From contig JAHJIQ010000056.1 of assembly GCA_018823285.1 (NCBI GenBank), positions 1-43,598 on the forward strand: a DNA stretch of 43,598 nt, read 5' to 3'. Position 1 is the stretch's first letter. Each line of letters opens with the position of its first letter. The notes beneath the pieces were generated by a model. It did not search any database and was not told the DNA's origin. It saw only the letters and a list, made by a program, of their open reading frames with translations. The DNA is from Pseudomonadota bacterium (GTDB taxonomy: Bacteria; Desulfobacterota; Desulfobulbia; Desulfobulbales; JAGXFP01). Position numbers and translations under genes: made by a program. This document shows, piece after piece, positions 1 to 9,640 of this stretch.

Positions 1-65
1 GGAATCAGCGGAGCAACTTTCTCCCAAAAGGTATCGGAAACTTCCCAAGATTGAATCTTAGCCAT
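1..65 (-). CDS. IS5-type transposase, N-terminus only (runs off the window)
   Basis: The first 21 codons of a gene read leftwards off the window edge, starting MAKIQSWEVSDTFWEK and continuing into VAPLI. This opening (W-E-V-S-D-x-F-W-E, then a PLIP-like stretch) is typical of the first ORF of IS5-superfamily transposases (IS427-like group, DUF4096-type domain). A good ribosome binding site, GGAGGG, lies a few bases before the ATG. Only the N-terminus is visible, so completeness, the second ORF and the far inverted repeat cannot be judged. I could not pick out a convincing terminal inverted repeat in the AT-rich bases 66-240. Confidence 0.6.
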   Translation of the reverse strand, partial: MAKIQSWEVSDTFWEKVAPLI

Positions 66-306
66 AATCCCTCCAGGTTGTATTTAGCTAACTTGTCGGA
101 ATTATAACATATTATTTAGATAACACCCATTTTATTTACGGATAAGTTCTAAGTACCCTGGATTCCCCTCGCCTTGTACCGGACGTTTTTAATGCCGAAT
201 TCTGCTTACGGCCGGGTTCCTGTTCCAATAAAAAAGCCTTCTCTTGGTGTTTGAAGTCTGTAGCAGAAGACAAATACCTGTGATTTTGAGAAAAGGGGCC
301 ATTTGT

Positions 307-344
307 AAAAAAAAGACCACCCCAAACAGGGCGGTTTTTTTTTT
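307..344. terminator. Bidirectional intrinsic terminator
   Basis: An A-run, an interrupted stem (ACC-A-CCC against GGG-C-GGT) and a T-run of about ten lie in order, so a hairpin followed by a U-tract forms on either strand. It sits just beyond the stop of the minus-strand cytochrome gene, which it probably terminates. Confidence 0.7.
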
Positions 345-369
345 GTGTTATGAATCGATTTTTATTGCT

Positions 370-1548
370 TTAGGGCAGGTCTTTCTCCCGATGGCAGTAA
401 AAACAACCATCCGTTACATTCCCGGTACCGTTATGTGCTGTCATGGTGTTGTATGGAAATCTCAGAGCATCAGGATATTGGGAGGCATGCGCTCTGTGAC
501 AGGAGAGACACATGACCTGGTCGCCAGCTTCAACTGTGGAGGGGTTTCCGGCGAGGGGCTTGGCGACAGGTACGGTAGGATTGTACGTGCTGCCGATTAT
601 TGCGGCGTACTCGCCATTGTTGGGGATATTCACATTGGAAGGATGCCTTAACCAGGGATTGTTTCCGGCAATATCATCTGTGTTAGGATCACCACCGTTA
701 ACCACGCCGAATATCGGATCAATTACGCCCTGGGCGTGAAAGGCGCCATGACAGCCGGCACAGAAGCGACCGATGCTCAGAGGATCGGTTAACGAAGGAT
801 CGGACCTGAGATAGAGGTTGTGATCCGTAGCGGTTTCATATTCCCAGTCGGGGTCTTCAATGCCCCGGACTTCGCCGATCGAGCCGCCCGGGTGACCACC
901 GAGAAAGCGATAGGAGGTGTCGGCGCCGTTATGGTGACTGGTCCGAGTATGACATCCCCGGCAGCCGTTATAGATGGTCTGCGCGGTCGGACGTGAACTA
1001 CCGACTGGGTCGGCTATGGCCAGGCTTTGATGGCAACTGCCTGAACAACCGACCACATCGCCGGGGGCCCAAGCCATGCCGTCGATTTCAGGGTCGGCAA
1101 TTCCCTGCACGTTATGGCCGTAATTGTTTCCGGCAGCGCCGGTGGAGGTGAAATAAAAGTTTCCGCCGGCTAGCGGTGTGCCAGGATAACCCCCGGTGTT
1201 AAAAACGATGGGAACCAGGTTGCCCGAGCCGTTCATGTCAACTCTGGTGGAACCGGTAGTGGAGGAATGGCAGCCGATACAGTCGGATTTAAGCAGGGTT
1301 GCAATTGGTGAGGTACTCGTCCCGGAAGTAAGTGCGTTTGACCCGTCCCAGCCGGCCCCGGCGCCTGAGTGGGCCTGTTCTGCATCGTTCTGACTGTTGT
1401 GCATTGTATGACACAGCACACATGCACCCGAGACAGCCGCTAAGGCAACTGCGTTTCCGATGAAAAGAAAAAGAGCTGCAGCCGTGAGCGACAAAAAGGC
1501 TTTAGCTTTTGAATGATTAGTTTCCCCTGTTGGCATGATGAATGCCAT
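370..1548 (-). CDS. Periplasmic multihaem c-type cytochrome (seven haem sites, one CX3CH)
   Basis: The product is 392 residues with an N-terminal signal peptide (hydrophobic at about 17-38, ending near A-L-A-A) and should be exported and loaded with haem c. Haem-binding motifs are CVLCH (43), CIGCH (90), CSGSCH (168, a CX3CH variant), CRGCH (196), CAGCH (263), CLSCH (347) and CFYCH (382), giving six CXXCH sites plus one atypical site. Spacing and the His/Gly/Asp-rich linkers resemble doubled-CXXCH cytochromes of Desulfobacterota and Geobacter relatives. The likely role is periplasmic electron transfer; partner and redox substrate are unknown. The ATG at 1548 abuts a run of G, so the in-frame ATG at 1536 may be the real start. 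It has no redox-gene neighbour and ends at the terminator at 307-344. Confidence 0.85.
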   Translation of the reverse strand: MAFIMPTGETNHSKAKAFLSLTAAALFLFIGNAVALAAVSGACVLCHTMHNSQNDAEQAHSGAGAGWDGSNALTSGTSTSPIATLLKSDCIGCHSSTTGSTRVDMNGSGNLVPIVFNTGGYPGTPLAGGNFYFTSTGAAGNNYGHNVQGIADPEIDGMAWAPGDVVGCSGSCHQSLAIADPVGSSRPTAQTIYNGCRGCHTRTSHHNGADTSYRFLGGHPGGSIGEVRGIEDPDWEYETATDHNLYLRSDPSLTDPLSIGRFCAGCHGAFHAQGVIDPIFGVVNGGDPNTDDIAGNNPWLRHPSNVNIPNNGEYAAIIGSTYNPTVPVAKPLAGNPSTVEAGDQVMCLSCHRAHASQYPDALRFPYNTMTAHNGTGNVTDGCFYCHREKDLP

Positions 1549-1699
1549 CCCCCCCCACGCGTGTGCAAAATTTCAGTTATAAAATTTCTTTATAACCACT
1601 GTACATAATACAACAGAGAGAGGGGGAAAGTCAAGGCGCGATAATGAATTCGCGAAGATGTTGTTGTTGATTTTCCGTCATTTAAATGGAGCTTTTGTG

Positions 1700-2074
1700 T
1701 CAGTTGAAAGTTGCCTGATTCAAATCAATAAACTGTTGTAATTTCATCTTCTGATCATTTGAAAGAGGGCCGAACGCAACACTCCTTCTTTTGACGATCA
1801 TCTTCTCATAGGCGATGTCGCTTCTTGTCTCGTAATCCGAAACAACACGGTAAGGAATGTTTTCGAGACGAAATTCCTCATCTTCACCGGAAACGATATC
1901 CAGAGTGTGGGATTCTTCCGGCCAATCTTTACGGTCTATATAGCGGAACGACAGCCCTCCCAAACCAATGTCAACGATGAGACCGGGTTTGGTTGAGTTC
2001 ATGGTGTATGCACCACTCTTTACTTTAACTCGCTGGTGTTGCCTTCTCTCGGATTGAATGGATAACTCATGCAT
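1700..2074 (-). CDS. Single-domain PilZ protein (c-di-GMP receptor-like)
   Basis: This 124-residue protein consists of one PilZ-type beta-barrel. The N-terminal arm has RQHQR (residues 11-15), matching the RxxxR half of the c-di-GMP site. The second half, normally D/N-x-S-x-x-G, appears as DIGLGG (35-40) with Gly in place of Ser, so binding may be weaker or altered. There is no signal peptide or effector domain, so it probably acts as a cytoplasmic adaptor. It is a lone gene between the cytochrome and the zinc-ribbon membrane protein, with about 150-180 bases free on each side and a purine-rich Shine-Dalgarno before its ATG. Its target is not apparent from context. Confidence 0.75.
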   Translation of the reverse strand: MHELSIQSERRQHQRVKVKSGAYTMNSTKPGLIVDIGLGGLSFRYIDRKDWPEESHTLDIVSGEDEEFRLENIPYRVVSDYETRSDIAYEKMIVKRRSVAFGPLSNDQKMKLQQFIDLNQATFN

Positions 2075-2250
2075 TGGCGCCTCTCCCTCGACAATGATTT
2101 TCTTGATCCTCCGATCAGATTAAAACGATTTGCCGCTAATTATACCTGTATTTACTCTGATTTCAACAAATTGTCACCGTCACTTCCTCCAACAGCCGAT
2201 TCAGATGGCCGGGGCGGTGAATTGTCATCATCCAGGTTTTCTGTCGTCTG

Positions 2251-3429
2251 TTAACCCGACCCAGTTGCTGAATGGACAATAAGCCCTTTTTGGGCAAGTT
2301 TCAAAGACATGAAACCTGCCGTCCCATGCAGAACAGCGATGAGAAAAACTGATATTGGGACAATCCCGGGCAGTTTTAAATATGCCAGGGATATAAGAAG
2401 AAACCAGAAAGCAATATAGAGCAAGATTTCGGTGATTGCCAGAGATCTGTATCCGAGATAAATACTGCCGAGACCCGGCAACAGTATGGATCTTTTCCAG
2501 GCCTGAGCAGGATCTTTAAATAAGGATTTACAACCTGGACAGCTTGATGGCTGGCCGGTGATCGCAGTATAGCATGCAGGACAGAGATGCCATCTGGAGA
2601 TACCATCAAAAATTCCTGAGGCCCCTTCTTTTTTTCTTTTGATGATCAGGTCTCTGATTTCTCGTGACAGGGAGGTGCGAACAGTGGTGAAATTCCACGA
2701 GTTTCCGTTTCTGGTCTGTACGATCAGAGAAGTGAAGAACATGCCGCGACTCAATCGTACAATCTCTTCGTAAAAGATCTGATAGAGATACCTGGTTGGC
2801 TTTTTCACCCTGCAATCCACATTGATGAAGAGCAACCGGAAATTTGTACAGACAATCGCATAATAATTTGTCGGCAGAGTGAGCAGTCCGTTTGCATAAG
2901 GGATTTCGGCTGGATAATAGGCGCTTCCCCTGGCAATGTTCAAAACATACTCGTTATTCAGCAGCAAGTTTTCTGTCAAGATCCTGCCGACTGCCTTCAG
3001 CAGTTTTACTTTAAATTTGTTGTTACTGTTCCGATACCGGCCTGTTCTGTTTTTTTTGAAAATATCTGCAAACCTGAATTTGTCGGGAGGGAGACTTTGT
3101 AAGTCGGGATATAAGGAAGTGATCTCTTCCGGATCAGTCAGGATATCAATGGGGTTTTCATTCTTGTCTGATTCCTCATGAGTACTTTCTGCGGATGCAG
3201 ACTCGTTTGCTGAACAGGCTTCGTTTTGATGTTCAGGTAATTCCACACCGGAGTCGGTTGAGATGGTCTCCTGAACTGTCAAGGTGTCTGCGCCGGTAGA
3301 TTCAGATGTTCCCGGAGAAATGATCATTCTGGTGCCGCATTTTTTACATTTTGCGGCAGATTTCTGTGCCGGGGCTATTCCGGTCGGTAACCGGTAGGGA
3401 GTAGCGCATTCTGGGCATACGATGGTCAT
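2251..3429 (-). CDS. Zinc-ribbon, PH-like, two-TM membrane protein of unknown function
   Basis: This 392-residue protein has an unusual composite layout. It begins with an MJ0042-type zinc ribbon (CPEC at 5-8, CKKC at 28-31), followed by an acidic low-complexity linker to about residue 95. A central domain of about 150 residues has alternating strands (around TNYYAIVCTNFRLLFI) resembling bacterial PH/GRAM-like folds. A second zinc ribbon (CPAC and CPGC) lies near 283-300. Two hydrophobic segments follow (about 325-375), so the bulk should face the cytoplasm. It starts six bases after the metF stop and probably shares metF's transcript. I do not recognise a function; zinc binding and membrane attachment are supported by sequence, and the PH-like fold is inference. 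Confidence 0.6.
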   Translation of the reverse strand: MTIVCPECATPYRLPTGIAPAQKSAAKCKKCGTRMIISPGTSESTGADTLTVQETISTDSGVELPEHQNEACSANESASAESTHEESDKNENPIDILTDPEEITSLYPDLQSLPPDKFRFADIFKKNRTGRYRNSNNKFKVKLLKAVGRILTENLLLNNEYVLNIARGSAYYPAEIPYANGLLTLPTNYYAIVCTNFRLLFINVDCRVKKPTRYLYQIFYEEIVRLSRGMFFTSLIVQTRNGNSWNFTTVRTSLSREIRDLIIKRKKEGASGIFDGISRWHLCPACYTAITGQPSSCPGCKSLFKDPAQAWKRSILLPGLGSIYLGYRSLAITEILLYIAFWFLLISLAYLKLPGIVPISVFLIAVLHGTAGFMSLKLAQKGLIVHSATGSG

Positions 3430-3435
3430 GGCATA

Positions 3436-4323
3436 TCAAACAAGCTGGGAGGAAGAGGTGACGCCAAGTGATTCGTAGATTTTAAGGGTCGCCTCGGAAG
3501 AATTCAATGTGTAAAAGTGAACGCCCTTCACATTATTGTCCAGCAGGTCTCGCACTTGTTCCGTTGCCCAATGGATGCCGACATTTTCAACATAGTTATC
3601 ATCCTGGGCCCTATCAATTGACTTTAGGAGCCTTGCCGGCAATCTGGCCCCACCGGCCAGTTCGGCCATTCTGATCATTCCGTGTTTTGTTGTAATCGGC
3701 ATGATTCCAGCCAGAATGGGGACATTGATTCCGGCAAGCAGGCACCTTTCGCGGAAATCGTAAAAGTCCCTGTTCTCAAAAAAAAGCTGGGTGACTATGT
3801 AATCAGCTCCGGCATCGACTTTTTCCTTGAGAAATTCTATCTCTTTGAGTCGGTTCGGCGTTTCAGGATGTCCTTCGGGAAACCCGGCAACGCCGATGCA
3901 CATTCCCGGAAAATTCTTTTTGATAAATCCGACCAGTTCTGCGGCATATTTGAAACCATCCGGGGTTTCCTGCCAACCGGTCTGTCCCTTGGGGGGGTCA
4001 CCGCGCAAGGCCAGAATGTTGCTGATTCCGGAAGCCGAGTAATTTTCAAGGATGGATTTCATCTCGTTTCTGGTTGAACCGACGCAGGTAAGATGTGATA
4101 CCGCAGTCAGATCGGTTTCCTTGTTAATCCTGACAACCAGATCATGGGTGTTGTCCCTGGTGGACCCGCCTGCACCATAGGTGACGCTGACATAGGAAGG
4201 CTTCAGCGGCATCAGGTCTTTGATATGAAAAAAAAGGGCGTTCCAGCTTTCCTCGGTTTTAGGGGGGAAGAACTCGAAACTGAATGATGTTTTCTCTTTT
4301 TCCAGGATATCTTTAACAAGCAT
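3436..4323 (-). CDS. metF: 5,10-methylenetetrahydrofolate reductase
   Basis: This flavoprotein reduces 5,10-methylene-THF to 5-methyl-THF, feeding methionine synthesis and, where present, the methyl branch of the Wood-Ljungdahl pathway. At 295 residues it matches the E. coli-type enzyme. Visible family motifs are FEFFPPKTEESW near residue 16 (E17 is the likely counterpart of the catalytic Glu), SVTYGAGGST, HLTCVGSTR and LALRGDPPKG (flavin and substrate contacts). There is no adjacent metV and no hdr gene on this side of the window, so whether it serves biosynthesis only or also carbon metabolism cannot be told. It lies between the AsmA-like gene and the zinc-ribbon gene, all on the minus strand. 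Confidence 0.95.
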   Translation of the reverse strand: MLVKDILEKEKTSFSFEFFPPKTEESWNALFFHIKDLMPLKPSYVSVTYGAGGSTRDNTHDLVVRINKETDLTAVSHLTCVGSTRNEMKSILENYSASGISNILALRGDPPKGQTGWQETPDGFKYAAELVGFIKKNFPGMCIGVAGFPEGHPETPNRLKEIEFLKEKVDAGADYIVTQLFFENRDFYDFRERCLLAGINVPILAGIMPITTKHGMIRMAELAGGARLPARLLKSIDRAQDDNYVENVGIHWATEQVRDLLDNNVKGVHFYTLNSSEATLKIYESLGVTSSSQLV

Positions 4324-4455
4324 CTGTTTCTTCCATTAAAAATGATTTGTACCACCGGTTTCGTTTATCAATCGACGATAGTAACTTCCAGAGCGATCAA
4401 TATCAAGATGATCTTGAATTTGGCAGAGAATATCGTTAAGGGGGAAGCAGGATGT

Positions 4456-7400
4456 TCAGGGTGAAACTTCCTTGGTCAGAGGACTGAAAACAGTAAACGG
4501 CAGGGAGAGAGTGTTTGTTATCAGATTGAACAACCCTTTCCCGATTGCCCCGGGAGGCAGAAGAGTGACTGCCGGATCGTGGAGATTCCCTTTTATTCCT
4601 ACCGGTATTGATATCAGGGCGTTGTCTGCTCCGCCGGCGATCTTGCCGATCAAAGGAATATTGGTGACAATTGCATCAACTGTTTTGAGTGGCGCCACCA
4701 TCATGGTCAAGTCAGCCTGGTGTGAGCCCAGATCATATTCTCCCTGGGTGAAGAGATTCAACCCCGAACCCTTCAAGACACCTTTTTCAATGAAAACCTT
4801 ATTGTCCCTGATGAAACTTTTGATGTCGAATCTGGAGTAGGTGAACCCCTCGTTGGCCATATCAGGCAAGGTGTTTTTCTGAAAAAGATCGGTAAGATTT
4901 ATGATGCTGAAAGCCTTTGAGAGAAAACCCAAACGTTTGATAAAACCGTTTTCTGAATATATGTTTGCCTCCCCGCCAGTCCAGATACCGTGAGTTCCGC
5001 TGACGTTGATATCGGCATGAAACGACCCCTCAATGAGATCCTGTTGTATCCCGAAACATGGCAGGGTCTCCTGCAGGAGTGGCGGGGAGGCACTGTCGGT
5101 GTAGATATTGAAAGAGTTGTCTCCCAGGGACGGCGTGGAATGAAATGTTCCGGAAATATCAAGACCGCATACCTTTGAAGATCTGACATTCAGTGAGTAG
5201 TTGCTTTCGGGATGGAGGGTAACGAATCCCTGGAACGGGGAGACAATATATCTGTTCCCCGGTTGTTTTGCCGTGTTCTGGTCAGGCGGGGGGGCAGATT
5301 CAAAACGGTCTATCTGGAAATTAATTCTGCCGGTGGTCTGAACAGGGGGGGAATCGGTTTGTTTATCACTGTCCTCACCTAGAGACTTTCCGACGCTCTC
5401 CAGCACTTCGCCAATGGCCTCTTTGTTGATTTTTTTTGACCTGAGAGCAAGGGCCAGATCCAGCAGGTTGTCTGAGATCCCAACCGTCCCGGATATCTCG
5501 AAATCATTTTCTCCTGTCGCAAACAGAGATGGCCTGATGGTTATATTCAGGTCATCAGTTGATGCAATGTCCAATTTTTTAAGTGTGAACCCCCTGGAAT
5601 CGCTTTTGTCAGGTTTTTTGTATTCACTTGTCCGGAGCCAGCCGTTGAAAGGGCTTGTTTTTCCTGTAAAGGGCAGGAGAAGAGAAAAATCTCCTTCAAG
5701 GTGTTCTGCCCTCAGAAGGTTATAAGGCAGGAGCTTTCTGACTGTTGAAGAACTGACGAAACCCTGCCATTTCAGTTTGAAACGGTTGCTGTCGTCTTTG
5801 AAATATTCAAGGTTCAGTTTGCCGATTTCTGTTTTGGATGAAAATACCAGTTCGTTGATAACAAATCTGTCTGTATTATCGACAAGATCAATTCTGACCG
5901 TTGGTGAATCACCAACACCAAGTCCGGCGGCGATTGTTCCGGTGAGCGATACTTCATCACGGGCCCAGTTTATTTTCAGGTCTTTCAGGGTACACGGCAA
6001 TTTCGGGAAATACTTTTCAGGGAACAGTTTTTTGCTTTTCAGCCACTCTGCAGATGTTTCCCGGATCGTCCCGTTGAATTTCAACCAGCCATGCAAGTCG
6101 GTAAGCCTGGTATGAGTCAATTCTCCGGATACGGTTATCGGTTGCTCGATAAACCAGATTTTTGAGTTTTCAATGCCGATCGTTTTCTCAGTGATTTTCA
6201 GTTGCAGATTTTCCGCAAATATCGGGTGGGGAAGCAGGTTGCTTGCCCACCTGGACCCGCTGCTTGAAAGGAGACAGGAATATGACCATGATGCCGGATC
6301 GGAAAATTTTCCTTTCACGGTTGTACTTGTCAAGTTCAACGGACCTTCAATATTTTCCAGTTTGTCCGCAACAGACACGGGGATGATTGCCTTGCGTTTG
6401 AGTTCTCTGAGGAGGGGAGTGCTGTCTATTGATGATTCCAGTGATTTCACCGAGAACGAAATATCCTTGCTCCAGTCCACATTGCCCGAGAATCTCTGAA
6501 TCAGATGGGGGCCGATACTGCCCCTGGCGTTCATCCAGGAAACTTTGTGCGGTTCCACTTTCAGTTGCCCGCCATTGAGAAGAATCGGCCAGGGAAGATG
6601 GCTGTTTTTAGTTTTGACATTCATCGAGTCAACCAGGACGTTGACCTGAAGGTTATCCAGCGTGTCGCCGATCTTGAGATGCCCTTTCGCCCATCCATTC
6701 GAATTGACAAAACGGCCTGTTTCTTTTCTGAACTGATCATGGTCGACAAGATCGATTAAGACTTTCGGCAGATCAGAAACATCAGCCTTGATATCGAGAT
6801 CAAGTTTAAAGGCCTCCGTTTTGCCGGTGAGATCAAGCAGTAACGAACCGTTATTGCCCATACTCTTCCCGAGTTGCGCGGTGAGTCCGGCACCGGTCAG
6901 AAATCCATTCTTGATTTCAATAGGCCCGCTGGCATCTGTCAGGTGCAGGTTTGTCATGGGAGGCAGAACTATTACTCCATCGGCGTCGGCCTTTATTGTC
7001 ATATTCTCTATATGATCGAATCCTTTGAGGGGAGCCTTGAAATAATATGAGGCGGTTTTTGCTCTGCCTCCGAGAACAATTTCACATACTGTCCGGGCAA
7101 TATGATTGTCACCCCAGAGAGTCAGGATCGTTTTTCTGATGGAGGTCAGATCAAGATCCCTGCCGGCCAGATCGATCAACCAGAGAGGACTTTCATCATT
7201 TAGTGAACTGTCCGGATCAACATTTTCATGCAGCCTGGCGATTCTGCCGGAGAGAGTCAGCTCGGGGGTTTTAAGCTGCAGTTCGTCTATATCGATCTGG
7301 AGATTCTCTTCGTTTTTTTCGATCCGGAAACGAGCAGTTCCGCAATTGAGGAACAGTGAGTCGATGTCCGAAGGAGAGGCGAAACACGGGAAATCCCCGT

Positions 7401-8151
7401 CGGCTTCTACAATATAACGGTTGAACCCGTTTCCTTCGAGATGCCCGCGCAGGTTCAGCATTGAACGGAACGGAACCAGCCTGCCGTCGAGAAGCGCAGG
7501 GATGATTTTCTGCACATCTAGGCCGGCCAGTTCGTAGTCAATCCGGTATCCGGCGTCCGTTCGACTGTAGAAGCCCTGGATGTCAAGAATATTACAGAGA
7601 GAGGAGCTGCCGGAATATCCGAAGTCGATCCTGTCCCCTGAAAAGGCAAGAGTTGCCTCAATCCCGGATATGACAACGGGGGGAGCCTGAGTGACCCCGG
7701 GCGGGAGAATTCTGCCGGGAAAAGTCAGTTGCCCGTTAATTATTTGTATTGACCCGGTGGTGAAAGGGTTTGAGGAATGTTGAAAGCTCAGCAAGTCCGG
7801 GTTGTTGATTTCAAGAAGAGGGGAAAAAAGAGATATTTTCCCAAATTCAATTTTCCCGCGAATCAGCGACTTCCAGGAAGGGAAAATGCGTGTTTCGGGC
7901 AGATGTATACTCACCCCTTCCTTGTTGATCGATGTGTCGTAGAGAGCCGCATGGGGCAGGGGGAGCCATCGCCAATGAAAACGCTCTGTATCTAGGGCCC
8001 ACCCGGTTTCGACCGAGATGCGGTTTACAGCCTTGTCTTTTATCGATTTGATTTTCAGAAGTTGCGGGGAGAAACAGAGAAGCCCGACAAATACCAGTAC
8101 AATAAAAATGACAGGGACGGTTTTTTTCATTTTATTAATATGATCTGGCAA
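4456..8151 (-). CDS. AsmA/YhdP-like giant envelope protein
   Basis: The product is 1231 residues with one N-terminal membrane anchor (about residues 12-32) and a very long periplasmic region rich in short amphipathic beta-strands, as in the AsmA-like superfamily (AsmA, TamB, YhdP). The C-terminal 180 residues (GEANIYSENGFIKRLGF, then FTQGEYDLGSHQADLTM and IPVGIKGNLHDPAVTLLP) resemble the AsmA-like C-terminal domain of YhdP-type proteins. Such proteins are thought to bridge inner and outer membranes and move phospholipid. A downstream in-frame ATG (MKKTVPVIF, eight codons in) gives a cleaner signal-anchor start. It is followed 132 bases later by metF. Confidence 0.8.
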   Translation of the reverse strand: MPDHINKMKKTVPVIFIVLVFVGLLCFSPQLLKIKSIKDKAVNRISVETGWALDTERFHWRWLPLPHAALYDTSINKEGVSIHLPETRIFPSWKSLIRGKIEFGKISLFSPLLEINNPDLLSFQHSSNPFTTGSIQIINGQLTFPGRILPPGVTQAPPVVISGIEATLAFSGDRIDFGYSGSSSLCNILDIQGFYSRTDAGYRIDYELAGLDVQKIIPALLDGRLVPFRSMLNLRGHLEGNGFNRYIVEADGDFPCFASPSDIDSLFLNCGTARFRIEKNEENLQIDIDELQLKTPELTLSGRIARLHENVDPDSSLNDESPLWLIDLAGRDLDLTSIRKTILTLWGDNHIARTVCEIVLGGRAKTASYYFKAPLKGFDHIENMTIKADADGVIVLPPMTNLHLTDASGPIEIKNGFLTGAGLTAQLGKSMGNNGSLLLDLTGKTEAFKLDLDIKADVSDLPKVLIDLVDHDQFRKETGRFVNSNGWAKGHLKIGDTLDNLQVNVLVDSMNVKTKNSHLPWPILLNGGQLKVEPHKVSWMNARGSIGPHLIQRFSGNVDWSKDISFSVKSLESSIDSTPLLRELKRKAIIPVSVADKLENIEGPLNLTSTTVKGKFSDPASWSYSCLLSSSGSRWASNLLPHPIFAENLQLKITEKTIGIENSKIWFIEQPITVSGELTHTRLTDLHGWLKFNGTIRETSAEWLKSKKLFPEKYFPKLPCTLKDLKINWARDEVSLTGTIAAGLGVGDSPTVRIDLVDNTDRFVINELVFSSKTEIGKLNLEYFKDDSNRFKLKWQGFVSSSTVRKLLPYNLLRAEHLEGDFSLLLPFTGKTSPFNGWLRTSEYKKPDKSDSRGFTLKKLDIASTDDLNITIRPSLFATGENDFEISGTVGISDNLLDLALALRSKKINKEAIGEVLESVGKSLGEDSDKQTDSPPVQTTGRINFQIDRFESAPPPDQNTAKQPGNRYIVSPFQGFVTLHPESNYSLNVRSSKVCGLDISGTFHSTPSLGDNSFNIYTDSASPPLLQETLPCFGIQQDLIEGSFHADINVSGTHGIWTGGEANIYSENGFIKRLGFLSKAFSIINLTDLFQKNTLPDMANEGFTYSRFDIKSFIRDNKVFIEKGVLKGSGLNLFTQGEYDLGSHQADLTMMVAPLKTVDAIVTNIPLIGKIAGGADNALISIPVGIKGNLHDPAVTLLPPGAIGKGLFNLITNTLSLPFTVFSPLTKEVSP

Positions 8152-8653
8152 TGGCAGGGGCTGGTGGTAGCAATGAGGTCTCCAGGATGAATGTGGCTCA
8201 ATTCGGGCGGAAGTTCCGCTCTGTTGCGCAGCAAGAGATGTGTGACACTGAGTTTTCTGTAAGCATTGGTTTTATGGTCCGACAGTCACATGTTTCCTAT
8301 GAGAACCTCATCTGAAAATCAACAAAGATATTATCATGGAGGCAGATATTCACCAACTTTATTGTTTATAGCAGTGGAACATCCGCCTGAAGATTGGTGA
8401 TTTCAGGAAGATATCCATATTTATCCTGCGGCTGGACTGTGCATCCTGTCTCTGTCTGATAATAAGCTGAAGGTGACGGCTCTGGTCCGGTTTTTTTTTT
8501 ACAGAAATTCAGATATGGTCAAAAAAAGCGATTTAAGCCGGAAAAACAGCGTTGATTGTTTAATAAAGTCTTGTCCCCGTCTGGAAATTGCCTTAATCTC
8601 CTTTGTTCCTGAATATCCCGGTCAAAAGTTTGAAAATAGTTGAGGCGTTGGAA
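8152..8653. other. Intergenic region without a supported gene
   Basis: About 500 bases separate the divergently transcribed AsmA-like and Gfo/Idh/MocA genes. It should hold promoters for both. Short reading frames here have no recognisable product or ribosome binding site. A run of ten or more T at about 8491-8502 follows only a weak hairpin, so I do not call a terminator. No tRNA-like cloverleaf or clear riboswitch was seen. Confidence 0.5.
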
Positions 8654-9622
8654 ATGAAGAAAGTCAGAGTTGGAGTGATTGGTGTAGGCTATCTTGGGAA
8701 ATTTCATGCCCAGAAGTATGCCGCCATGGATCATGTCGAATTATGCGGTGTTTCCGATGTGGATCCGAAGATGGCGGAATCGGTTGCCCTCGCCAACAAC
8801 ACCAGGCCTTTTACGGACTACAGATCTCTGCTCAAAGAGGTTGATGCAGTCAGCGTTGTTGTCCCGACCAGTCTGCACCACCGGATCGGCAAAGAATGTC
8901 TGGAGGCAGGGGTTGATGTGATGCTTGAAAAGCCGATGACCACCACAGTTGCCGAGGCCGATGAGCTGATCAGCATCGCTTCCGAACGGGGCCGGATTCT
9001 TCAGGTCGGTCATCTTGAAAGATTCAACCCGGCAGTCCTTGCCATGGAAGAGTATCTGACAAAACCTTTATTTATCGAATCGCACCGTATCCACATGTTT
9101 AAAAACCGGGCGCTTGATGTGGACGTGGTCCTTGATCTGATGATCCATGATATTGATATCATTATGAATATTGTTGATTCTCCGATCCAGACCATCCATA
9201 CCGTCGGCTTGCCGGTTGTCACCCAGACGACCGATATTGCCAATGCCAGGTTGATTTTTGAAAACGGCTGTACTGCAAATGTGACCGTCAGCCGCATCTC
9301 CAGGGATAACATCAGAAGGCTGAGAGTGTTTCAACCGCATTCTTTTATTTCGGTTGATTACGGAAAAAAAGAACTGACGGTGATCAAGCAACTTCCGGAA
9401 CTTGACAGTGAAGGGATGCCAAGGCGCGAGGTTTTTAATTCATGTTACGTTGAAAAAGATGCTCTTGAAATGGAACTGCGGGATTTTGTCGACAATGTGA
9501 GCTCCAGAACCAAACCCAGAGTTTCTGGCATAGAGGGAAAAATGGCATTGAAGATTGCCACGGAAATCATCAGTCAGATCAACGCGCATCTCGCTTCGCA
9601 CAAGGACCATTTCGGTCTCTGA
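8654..9622 (+). CDS. Gfo/Idh/MocA-family NAD(P)-dependent oxidoreductase beside lpxB
   Basis: The protein is 322 residues from the ATG at 8654, chosen because the Rossmann motif GVIGVGYLGKFHAQKY follows directly and GAGG precedes it; an upstream ATG at 8603 would add 17 unlikely residues. The family signature EKPMTTTVAEADELI (EKP Lys) and the helix containing HDIDI are present. It oxidises or reduces a sugar hydroxyl. Its stop lies 18 bases before lpxB. GnnA of Acidithiobacillus ferrooxidans, a UDP-GlcNAc 3-dehydrogenase in lipid A synthesis, belongs to this family and lies near lpxA/lpxB, so a UDP-sugar role in lipid A is plausible. The partner aminotransferase gnnB and lpxA are not seen, so this remains inference. 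Confidence 0.8.
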   Translation: MKKVRVGVIGVGYLGKFHAQKYAAMDHVELCGVSDVDPKMAESVALANNTRPFTDYRSLLKEVDAVSVVVPTSLHHRIGKECLEAGVDVMLEKPMTTTVAEADELISIASERGRILQVGHLERFNPAVLAMEEYLTKPLFIESHRIHMFKNRALDVDVVLDLMIHDIDIIMNIVDSPIQTIHTVGLPVVTQTTDIANARLIFENGCTANVTVSRISRDNIRRLRVFQPHSFISVDYGKKELTVIKQLPELDSEGMPRREVFNSCYVEKDALEMELRDFVDNVSSRTKPRVSGIEGKMALKIATEIISQINAHLASHKDHFGL

Positions 9623-9640
9623 TCGGTTCGGGCGGATTTA

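Noticed and set aside
8491..8502. Intrinsic terminator at the T-run
   Set aside because: The bases before it form only a three-base stem.
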